This document shows, piece by piece, positions 1-8,894 of a stretch of DNA of 64,000 nucleotides. The notes below the pieces were generated by a model. That model did not search any database and was not told the DNA's origin. It saw nothing but the letters and a program-made list of their open reading frames with translations. Location of the stretch: NCBI GenBank assembly GCA_037833965.1, contig AP031351.1:31198501-31262500 (forward strand), in the 5' to 3' direction. The stretch's first letter is position 1. Each line of letters starts with the position of its first letter. The DNA is from Marchantia polymorpha subsp. ruderalis (Eukaryota; Streptophyta; Marchantiopsida; Marchantiales; Marchantiaceae). The translations under genes and the position numbers were made by a program.

Positions 1-1002
1 AGGAGTGTGTCTCCCTTCGTCCCTCCGTCTTGATGGGGTAGAAGTCGGTGACTCCTCTGCATCAGTATCGACCTCGTTCTCCCGCACATACTTCCCGGGA
101 TGGTCGATGGACAATGGCGGAAAATGTTCAAGCTCCGCCGCTGTCAAACAATTCCGCTGTAGATAAAAATTGATGAGGAAAGGAGAAAGATGGTTTAGAG
201 TTCCCCCCTTCTCCTCAAACGCGTGCTGTCGCATCACCCTGTGCAGGATGCTCGCCCAGTGAATTGGAGTTCCCTCGATGACGCACTCCACAAAAGAGAC
301 CTGCCACAATGTGATGTAGCAGGCGCGGTGCGGCTGCAGTAATTGCATCAGCGCCGCGGACAAAGTCCGGCGAAATCGATCCTTGTAATCACGGGTCCTG
401 TACCCATTCTTGGTAGACCTCCCGGTCTTGAACAGCTCCACAAATTGCGCCTCTTCTTGCTTGGTCACCTTGATGCTCTCACTGTCGAAAAGGAGATGCC
501 CTGGCATGCCAGCACATCTTCCCAACGCCTGCGCCCAATCTTGGACTGTCCACCGATCAACATGCGGACGCAATCCGCGCGAGGGTGGTCCCTGTGGCTC
601 TAGCCACTCGCGCACCATATTCGCACAGATGTAATTCCATCCCCATAGCAAGAAATCGAGCTTTCTTGCTATTAAGCGCTCCTCAAAAGCGCGCAGCCCG
701 TTTTGCGGTAGGCGAAGTGGCACCATCCGCAATCTGCTCGGTCTCGTCATTGCGTTCCTGGGGTTCGCTCGCCCGCTCATTCTACTTCCGCACTGCCCGC
801 GCTTCTTTCTCTCTCGGCAAACTCTAATCGCCCTCAATTCCAAATCACGCGCACTCACTTCTCCCTCAATCAACAAGAAATCTCCTGTGCGACGACGTCG
901 AGAATGTTCCGCAGCCAGCAGATGGATGCGCGCAGCGCGCACAAGAGATTGGAATCGCGAATTCAAGAATGGGACGTTCTCCGCCGCCCGGTCGAAGGTC
1001 AT
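1..1002 (-). CDS. TGT-TIR family protein, N-terminal 334 codons (partial)
   Basis: The start is the ATG at 1002-1000, the same codon that opens the intact 1051-codon ORF of E11. By eye the frame stays open to position 1, and no length difference from 38106-39107 was found. It covers the conserved N-terminal domain, with LLWGWNY, GRCAG and GGTLNHLSPFLINFY-like segments. Function is unknown and I see no catalytic motif. It is cut by the window edge rather than visibly broken. Confidence 0.65.
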   Translation of the reverse strand, partial: MTFDRAAENVPFLNSRFQSLVRAARIHLLAAEHSRRRRTGDFLLIEGEVSARDLELRAIRVCRERKKRGQCGSRMSGRANPRNAMTRPSRLRMVPLRLPQNGLRAFEERLIARKLDFLLWGWNYICANMVREWLEPQGPPSRGLRPHVDRWTVQDWAQALGRCAGMPGHLLFDSESIKVTKQEEAQFVELFKTGRSTKNGYRTRDYKDRFRRTLSAALMQLLQPHRACYITLWQVSFVECVIEGTPIHWASILHRVMRQHAFEEKGGTLNHLSPFLINFYLQRNCLTAAELEHFPPLSIDHPGKYVRENEVDTDAEESPTSTPSRRRDEGRHTP

Positions 1003-1879
1003 GGTCGGCTCTTGGTCGTGAAGAACGTCTCACTTGATGGCCGCGCCGGCTGTACGCTGGAACGGTCTTCGCTCTCACGCGCGGCTTCACGCTCCGCCGT
1101 CGTCGATTAAACTCTCACGCTCGAATTGGCGGATTTGAACTCCGCGAGCGTGTCACCCTGCGAACATGGGGGCGTAGCGCCGAAGGCGAGTTTTCCGCCT
1201 TGCGCGGTACACTTGTTCGTACCGCCCCTCGGCCAATCCCCCTCTGCCTTGACGCGTGTGTCCGCATGTCGGACAAAAGTTCAACTCCTGCCTGTGCGCA
1301 GGCAGGAGCCTCGGCGGATTCTCCGCCGGCACGGAACCTCATCCTCCTGTGCACAGGCGAATTCCGTCCGCGGCGCTGCGCTGGCGCGGAAGGCGTTGAC
1401 CGTGGTCAGCCGTCTCCGTCCAGTCTGTCCGTTCCTTGTCTCTCCGTCGGCGCTTCCGCCGCCGTAACTCCGTCCGTCCAAGAGCGCATCCACCCTTCCC
1501 GTCCGCACGGTCCGTACCGATTTGATTACTCTGGCGGTTCTTCCGACGTACGCGGCGCCGCGCTGGCGCGGAAGGCGCCGTACACTTTCTACCTCACAAG
1601 GCGCATTTCTAGGGCCCAAGGCGGATTTTCCGCCGACGCCGAAGTGCCTGTGCACAGGCGAACGCCTGTGCGTAGGCGGACTTCGCGCCTTCCCATACCC
1701 TACTTCGCCTGTGCACAGGCGAACGCCTTCGTCCGCGCATAGGACAAAACTTGATTCCCCCTTCCGCGTAGGCGGGATTCGCGCCGGTGGCGAACTCCTT
1801 CCGCCGTAGGCGACCGCCTCCGTTTCTTCCAGTAGCGATAACTCCCTAAGTCCTCGTCCGTTCCAAGCGTTCTTGGGCT

Positions 1880-1912
1880 CATTGGAATCAGTGCGTCGAG
1901 CTCTTTCCAACG
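1880..1912. repeat. Conserved leader hairpin of E1
   Basis: An imperfect inverted repeat, TTGGAA and TTCCAA arms around GTGCGTCGAGCTC. The same block occurs in the leaders of E3, E11 and E13 and twice in the 19687-21406 insert. It is flanked by the conserved strings TTCTTGGGCTC and CCTAAC. Confidence 0.6.
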
Positions 1913-2228
1913 GGATCCTAACTTGGTCAAGGCGCCCGAGGGTTGACCTAATTAGGGAGGGTTTCCCTACAGCCGCGGACGCAACCTCCTAAGGCGGGTT
2001 TTGCGCCTTGCGCCGTAGAGATCCTAACTGCAGAGCTCGCAGGGAGGGTGGTGCCTGTCCTTACTGCGGCATCCCAAATCCCAGATTCTACAAGATCCCT
2101 CGAGAATCCCCGCGATCTTCCGGATTCCCTCTGTTTTGATGTACCGAAGGCTATTTACAATGCTGCCAGGGTACAGTTTTCCAAAAATGTTTTAATTTCC
2201 TCAAAATTGCCAAAAGTGGGGTACCACA

Positions 2229-3818
2229 CCTTCGGCGCTAGGGCCTTCGGGCCACCGAGTTACGAGTAGAGAGCCTGCGGGAGCCGCGTCTTCGGCGGGA
2301 AATCCGCCGGAAGGTGCGCCTTTGGCGGAAGGGACTTCGGCGGAAGGGCCTTCGGGCCAAGGGACATCAGGCGGGCCGCCTTTGGCTAAACCGCCTTCGG
2401 CGCTGCGCCCTCGGCGGAAGCGCCGCCGGGAATTGCGCCTACGCGTAGGCCGGACGCATCCCTGGCGCAGGACCTAATGGTGGAGCGGGACCGATCGAAG
2501 GAGCGGGACCTAACAGAGGAGCGGATTGACTGTCAGCAGGGTGAAATTCGTGCGCGCGATGCACAATTGCACTCCGCGCAGGTACATTCCGCACGACCGC
2601 CTTCGGCGGTAGACGCCGGCGGCGAGAAGGTTAAAGTCGCAGTTGAGCAGGCGGACGATGTGAATTCAGCACGACCGCATTCACCCACCGCCTTGGACAT
2701 TTTAGCAGGGAGCAGCGAGGCTGCAGGAGCGCCAGCGGCGGCATAGCACGCAGACATCTTATGCGGAAGTGTAGTGTAGCGTGGTTCCGTGCAGGCGCGT
2801 ATCGTAGTGTAGTGTAGTGTTAGTTAGGACTTAGAAGGTATAAAGTGGTTCAAGGCGTCTTGCCTGAGATTCTTCCAGTTTCGGAAGTGCAGATCAGGAA
2901 CTCATTTTCTCTACGTGTTTGTGTTCTTAGTTCTGTCACCACGCAAGAGGAGCTACACCTTGGCGATCCGCATTGTGTAGCTGAAGGCCTTCGGCCGAAT
3001 GTTCAGAGCTAGTACGCTGGTTAGAGACTTGAGTAGTTCGGATCTACACCTGCGGGTGATTGCCGATGCTCAGCGCCAGTTACGAGTTAGATACTTGAAC
3101 AGTTTCCCCCTTACACTTTTGAGTGACTGTTCCTGATTGTTCTACTTCGGGATTTTTGCCCTGAATGCCAAAGTGAAGTTTTGCTACTTTGTGTAAGCCT
3201 TGGTTGTAAATTCAGGTTACGCTGCAGCAGGTGCCTTCAGGGTAACCTCTGTAGTATTTCTGGGAATGACAAGTGCCTAAGAATTCAAACTCTTCAATAG
3301 ACTGTTATGGTGTGCTACTGGATCGTTTCTCAGTTGAGTTCCTCCGTGCGGACCTGTGTTCTCTGCGCGTTTTGTGAGTTGAGAGTGTTGTTCACCGCAT
3401 GTGAGTGACTTTGATCCAAAGTAGGAAGTTCAATCCGGGTTCCCTACGCTAGCAACAAACTAGTGGAAGGGTTGTAAAAGCCGGAGTTGGGAGTCACTAC
3501 CCGCAGATTCGCTGAGTGTACTCGCGAGAGACTTTCCCCCCCTGAAATCTTAAGTAGAGGTCCTACCCGATCTCTGGGTTGTGTTTCTGTAGTTTCAGGT
3601 GTGTGTGTGTGTTGAGTGAACTACGCTGCACTGTGCGACCTCCGAGGGAGCTCCGAGTGAACACTTGCAGTATTTCTGGGAGTGACAGTCGCCTGAGAAT
3701 TCAAACTCCTCAATAGTTTATTAAATGTGACACTTTGTACCCTGTGTGTTCCTCTGTCCCTGTGGGTTCGACCTTTCTACCACTATATTGCAGTTTTAGC
3801 CTTTAGTGGGTTATTACA
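2229..3818 (+). mobile_element. TGT-TIR element E2, 3' part with internal deletion
   Basis: Plus-strand family sequence resumes right after E1 and ends at 3818 with GTGGGTTATTACA, the 3' terminus of the family. It holds the palindrome-rich middle coding region (2240-2746) and then jumps at about 2756-2762 directly to the sequence that follows the ORF stop in other copies. The acidic and coiled-coil region, roughly 1 kb, is therefore deleted. The 3' region (about 2770-3818) has the TATA-like string GGTATAAAGT at 2838 and two copies of a motif containing GAATTCAAACTC near 3280 and 3700. Downstream flank is ataat, inside decayed gypsy gag sequence. Confidence 0.8.
2240..2746 (+). pseudogene. Remnant of the TGT-TIR family ORF, low-complexity middle region
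   Basis: The reading frame ending at 2746 encodes RDAQLHSAQVHSARPPSAV and ALDILAGSSEAAGAP, which match residues about 645-705 of the intact 1051-residue protein. The upstream part repeats CCTTCGGCG-type units. It has no N-terminal domain, because E1 splits it, and no coiled coil, because of the internal deletion. It is not functional. Confidence 0.7.
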
Positions 3819-5076
3819 ATAATGATAATGAATATTTATTTATTTTATTTTTATTTTTATGATTATATTGCTGGAATGTTAAATAGATCTTATCTTACGG
3901 ATAAGTCTCTCACATGATACACAAGATGGGAGAGAATGCTTTCAGAAACAAGGGGCTATCAATTCGTGAAATAAAATACAGGAAGTACTTTTGCAAAATT
4001 TTAAAGCGTTGGATTCTCTTCAAACTACAAAAAATGAAGTTGTGAGATTTGAAGCAGAATGGAGGTTTCTATGAATACATTGAAGAATTATGTGATCTTC
4101 AAGTATCTATCATGTATATGGCGGGAGCAAAAACCTTGGACATGTTCAAATGAGGTTTGAAGGATTGAATTTGAAAGAAGATGATGATAAGTAATTCTTC
4201 CACAGAGAATGAAGCAATCGCAATTGCTCAACAATTTTGGGTGCTTTTGGTGTCATGCACGGTGAACCAGTAAGCAATTTTTGAGATCCATCTAGTCTAA
4301 CACTTATGGAATTGAAAAATCTTTGATGTAGAGAAGGTTTTGCACCAAAAAGACTACCTCCGCCAAGTTTTGGAGTTGAGAATCGGCGACCATGAGGTCC
4401 AAAATTGCAATAAGGTTATGCAAATAATGGAAGGAATCTAGATTAGCTGGAGTTTGTGACAATCGTCAATGCTATGCATGTGAACGAACGGATCATATTG
4501 CAAAGTTTTGTCGGATTTGACTGGCACCACAAGGAGAACGGTACATACAGCAACGACTGTCCAACAATGGGAGGAGATAGAGTATGAAGAGGTTGAGGAA
4601 AAAGTTTCAAGACAACTAGATCACTAGTTAACTTGCCTCATGCCCTTAGTGGTTCTACAAAGCAAAGAAAATGGAGGTTGGAAGAAGACAATGGTTGGGA
4701 GCTCATGGGAGGAGTCAAAAGTAAGCTCTATTCATTGTCCTGTTCACTGATAGTTTGAAGTAGACAAGATGAGAGTTTTAATTGATTCTGAAGCAACATA
4801 GAATTTTCTATAAAAAATGTTGTTATGAATTTAGGTTTGATGTTGATAAAGGAGGTGAGTGAGGAAGTTGAATTACTAAACAAGAAAATTGAAATGATAG
4901 AAACCCTACCACGGAGTGTAAAATAATCTATAGCTAGATACAAGAAGAGCATTGAATGAAGAGTAATTCGTTTAGCTTGTTATGATGTTCTCCGTGGAAT
5001 ACCATGGATGAAGCAATACAATCCAGAGGTAGATTGTAGAAGAAAAGTGATTACAAGTAGTGGTTGAAATATCTAT
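3819..5076 (+). mobile_element. Decayed Ty3/gypsy relic, gag and protease part
   Basis: This stretch aligns in reverse complement with the gag-to-protease part of the younger gypsy element (about 26500 down to 25250): the segment around GAGAGAATGCTTTC, the zinc-knuckle remnant near 4470-4515, the gag stop near 4620-4630, and a protease region ending near ATGGATGAAGCAATAC. Differences are mostly C to T and G to A, with many stops. It is cut on the left by E2 and on the right by E3. Its continuation is at 47788-49298. Confidence 0.8.
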
Positions 5077-5369
5077 TGTGGTACCCCACTTTTGGTATTT
5101 TTGAGGAAATTAAAACATTTTTGGAAAACTGTACCGCGGCAGCAGTGTAAATAGCCTTCGGTGCACCAAAACAGAGTGAAATCGGAAGATCGCAGAGATT
5201 CTCGAGAGAACTCGTAGAATCCAGGAGTGGGGTGCAACGTCGGAGACGAACACCACCCTCCCTGCGGGCTCTGAAGGTATGACCCCTTCGGCGCAAGGCG
5301 CAAAATCCGCCTTCGGCGCTAGAGGAATCCTTCAGAATTTGGTCAATTCCCAAACGCCTTGACTTGGTT

Positions 5370-5420
5370 AGGGTCTTGTTGGAAAGAGCTCGACGCGCTA
5401 ATTCTAACGAGCCCAAGAAC
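5370..5420 (+). repeat. Conserved leader hairpin of E3
   Basis: Same block as in E1 and E11, in the opposite orientation: TTGACTTGGTTAGGGTC, then GTTGGAAAGAGCTCGACGCG, then TTCTAACGAGCCC. One arm base is changed, so pairing is imperfect. It lies about 300 bp inside the element. Confidence 0.55.
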
Positions 5421-6314
5421 GCCACGAACGGATGAGGACTCCGGGAGTTAGGAAGGTCGCAAGATACTCAGCTTTCCGCCTACGAGTAGGCGAGGAAAGT
5501 TTGTCCTATGCGCGGACGGAGGCAGTTCGCCTACGCGTAGGCGAAATAGGGTTTGACGTAGGCGCAATGTCCGCCGCGAATGTCGCCTACGCGTAGGCGA
5601 GGAAACCTTTGCCCAGGCGGACGAGCGAAGTCCGCCTACTCACAGGCGCTTCGGCGTCGGCGGGAATTCCGCCTTCGGCCCTAGAAATGCGCCTTCGGGG
5701 TTAGAAATTGTACGGCGCCTTTCGCGCCAGCGCAGCAGCGCGGACGGGCGAGGAACCACCGGAGTAGTAAAATCCGTACAAACCGTACGGACTGTACGGA
5801 CGGAACGGATGGATGCGCCTTCGGTCGGACGGAGTTACGACGGCGAGAGCGCCGACGGAGAGGCAAGACATGGACAGACTGGACAGAGCATGTTGACCGC
5901 GGTCAACGCCTTCCGCGCCAGCGCAGCAGCGCGGACGGAGTTTGCCTACGCACAGGCGAGCGCCTACGCACAAGCGGATGAAGTTCCGCGCCGGCGGAGA
6001 TTCCGCCGGGGATTCCGCCTACGCAGAAGGGAGTTCAACTTTTGTCCGATGCGCGGACGATCGCCTTCGGCGGAGGGGGATTGGACGAGGAGCGGTACGA
6101 ACGAGTGTAGCGCGCAAAGCGAGAAATCCGCCTTCGGCGCTGCGCACCCATGTCTGCGGCGTAGTACGCTAGCGGAGTTCAAATTTGCCCATTCGAGCGT
6201 GTGAGTTAAATCGGCGTCGGCGGAGCGTGAAGCCGCGCGTGAGAGTGGAGACCGTTTTAGCGTAGAGCCGGCGCGGCCATCAAGTGATTCGACCCTCACG
6301 ACCGAGAGCCGACC

Positions 6315-8603
6315 ATGACCTTCGACCAGGAGACGGAGGGTGCCCCATTCTTGAATTCGCGATTTCATTTTCTAGTGCGAGCTGCGCGCGTCCACCTGCT
6401 AGCTGCTAAACATTCCAGACATCGCCGCGCGGAGGATTACGTGTTGATTGAGAGAGAATTGAGTGCGCGCAATTTGGAATTGAGTGAGATTAGAGTTTGC
6501 AGAGGGAGCAAGGAGCTCGAGCGGAGCAGAGAGAGAATTAGCGAGCAAGTTAATTTCAAGAACGCAATGTCGAAGCTGAGCCGACTGCGGATGCTGCCGC
6601 TCCGGCTTCCACAGAACGGGTTGCGTGCCTACGAGGAATGGCTGATTGCAAGAAAGCTCGATTTCTTGCTGTGGGGATGGAATTACATTTGTGTGGACAT
6701 GGTGCGCGAGTGGCTGGAACCACAGCGACCATCTACGCGCGGATTGCGTCCGCATGTCGATCAGTGGACCGTCCAAGATTGGGCGCAGGCATTGGGGAGG
6801 TGTGCCGGCATCGAAGGGTACCTTCTCTTTGATAGTGAGAGCGTCAAGGTGTCGAAGCAAGATGAGGCGCAATTTGTGGAATTATTCAAGCGGGAGAGGT
6901 CTACCAAGAATGGGTACAAGACCCGCGACTACAAAGATCGCTTCCGGCGAACTTTAGAGGCGGCGCTGCTGCAATTGCTGCAGCCACACCGCACCTCCTA
7001 CATCACCTTGTGGTAGGTTTCTTTTGTGGAGCTCATCTTGGAGGGAGCTCCAGTTCACTGGGCGAGCATTCTGCACAGAGTGATGCGACAGCACGCATTC
7101 GAGGAGAAGGGGGGAACTCTCAATCACCTCTCCCCTTTCTTGATCAATTTTTATCGGCAGAGGAATTGTTTGACCGCGGCGGAGCTCGCTCGCTTTCCGC
7201 CATTGTCCGTTGACCATCTTGGGAAGTATGTGCGGGATAACGAGGTCGACACCGATGCAGAGGATTCACCAGCTTCTACTCCACCGACGCGGAGGGACGA
7301 GGGAAGAAGCACACCCGCAGCAAGAGTGCCGCGGAAGCGTCGATGGAGAGAGGAGTCCGAGGAGGAGCAGCATCGAGAACCCACTGCTCCCATACGACAG
7401 CGGCCATTGCACGAAGTGTGCAGCCGGCCGAAGCAGAAGGCGCGCAGGCTTGTGTTACCAGCCAGTAGCGCGGACACGGCGACGATCGCCACGGAGAAGG
7501 GGAGTGCGTCGCCGGAGAGGATCGAGAGAGCGCGGATGTCCGCAGGAGCGGCGGACCACGCCACACCTCCGACGGACGAGAGGCGGCCTTCGGGCCAAGG
7601 GCCTCCGGAGTTACCACGTGCGATGCGGACGAGTATTCCGCCTACGCACAGGCGAGCTTCAGTGGAAAGGCGACCTCAAGCGGACGTGGACCTCCGCCTA
7701 CGCGTAGGTAGAGAAAGTTCGCCTACGCACAGGCGGCCGCCTACGCACAGGCAAGATTCACCCCCGATACAACGTAGGAAGGGGAAGGAGCCGGCGGAAG
7801 ATCCGCCTTCGGGTCAAGGGCCTTCGGGACCAGACCCTCCGGCGTACAACGCGCCGCGATTTGCGCCTTTGGCGCCAGGGCCTTCGGGTCAGCGAGTTTT
7901 GAGTAGGGAGCGTGCGGAGACCGCACCTTCGGCGGGTAATCCGCCGGCAGATGCGCCTTCGGCGGTAGGGCCTTCGGGGCCAGGGACATCGGGCGAGCGG
8001 CCTTCGGCTTTGTCGCCTTCGGCGATAGACGCCTTCGGCGCTGCGCCTGCGACGGACAAGGCGCCGGTATTTGCGCCTACGCACAAGCCAGATGCAGCCC
8101 TCGCGCAAGACCGATCGAGGGAGCAGCACCTAACGGAGGAGCGGATTGTCTGTCCGCGGGACGAAATTCAGGTGCGCGATGCGCAATTACACCCCGCGCA
8201 GACACATTCCGCTCGATCGCCTTCGGCGGCGGACGTCGGCGGCGAGGAGGACACAGTCGACGATCGACAGGCGGGCGATGGGGATGTAGCACGACCACAT
8301 TCCCCCACCGCCCTGGACATTTTAGCGGGGAGCAGCGAAGCTGCAGGAGTGCCTTCGGAGGCAGCACCCGTAGACAACTCGCAGCCCCACTCGGGTCAGT
8401 CGCCAACGCAATCAATGGCGACCGAAATCCTTCCCTCGGATGATGACGAAGGAGGCTCCACAGAAGCAATGTTGGGATCGGGAGATACCGAGGAGGAGGA
8501 GGAGGAGATTGTTGGATCGCCGGCGGCGGCGCTCTCTGAGCAGGTATTACCTCTACTGAAGTACTTGGATCGCAAATTTGATAAATACGCCAATCCACTC
8601 TAG
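6315..8603 (+). pseudogene. TGT-TIR family ORF, one nonsense codon and a 3' frameshift
   Basis: ATG at 6315 (MTFDQETEGAPF) matches the family start. The frame is open to a TAG at 7014-7016, where relatives have glutamine in LWQVSFVE, so this is a single CAG-to-TAG change. It is open again from 7017 to 8603. Near 8600 a second CAG-to-TAG change and a one-base loss break the segment that follows YADPLQPGSY in intact copies. It encodes the N-terminal domain, the P/R-rich middle, an acidic run (EEEEEE near 8490) and the start of the LLKYLDRK region. The two CAG-to-TAG changes fit deamination decay. Confidence 0.8.
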
Positions 8604-8894
8604 CCGGGTCCTACATCGAGTTAGTGCGCAAGCGGACTCGCACTAAAGTCCACACTAGCAAGCTACTAGCTAGGGTGGACTACTAGCTCTGAACATTCGG
8701 CCGAAGGCCTTCAGCTACACAATGCGGATCGCTAAGGTGTAGCTCCTCTTGCGTGGTGACAGAACTAAGGACACAAACACTTAGAGAAAATGGGTTCCTG
8801 ATCTGCACTTCCGGAGTTGGGAAAGATCCCAAGGCAAGACGCCTTGAACTACTTTATACCTTCTAAGTCTTAACTAGCACTACACTGCACTACG

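Larger units (their letters stand above)
1..2228 (-). mobile_element. TGT-TIR element E1, 5' half (3' half lies beyond the window)
   Basis: The right edge is the element's 5' terminus, reading TGTGGTACCCCACTTTTGGC on the minus strand from 2228. Leftward it holds a leader of about 1.2 kb rich in GCCTGTGCACAGGC-type palindromes, then the N-terminal part of the family ORF, which runs off the left edge. The whole stretch aligns with 38106-40354 with few differences, so E1 and the intact copy E11 are close relatives. Beyond 2228 the sequence switches at once to plus-strand family sequence, so E1 is inserted in another copy (E2). The expected 5-bp duplication would be ccttc at 2229-2233, but its partner is outside the window. 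Confidence 0.85.
5077..8684 (+). mobile_element. TGT-TIR element E3, 3'-truncated
   Basis: It starts with TGTGGTACCCCACTTTTGGT directly in decayed gypsy sequence (left flank tctat). A palindrome-rich leader to about 6314 contains the hairpin block at 5370-5420, followed by the family ORF with one stop and a frameshift. Near 8684, early in the coiled-coil region, it joins a minus-strand copy (E4) tail to tail, so its own 3' end is missing and no right-hand target duplication can be found. Confidence 0.8.

Noticed and set aside
1200-1742. Long open frames on both strands in the element leaders, for example 180 codons on plus opposite 209 codons on minus
   Set aside because: GC-rich palindromic sequence lacks stop codons in several frames at once. 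The plus-strand frames are antisense to the elements and their content is just the palindromes read another way.
2755-2830. GTAGTGTAGTGTAGTGT run as a microsatellite of interest
   Set aside because: It is a short, shared part of the family's ORF end and 3' region and varies little among copies.
3765-3785. GTGGGTTCGACC near element 3' ends as a tRNA or SINE B box
   Set aside because: There is no A box at a suitable distance, no tRNA fold and no T-run terminator. It is simply part of the conserved 3' terminus.
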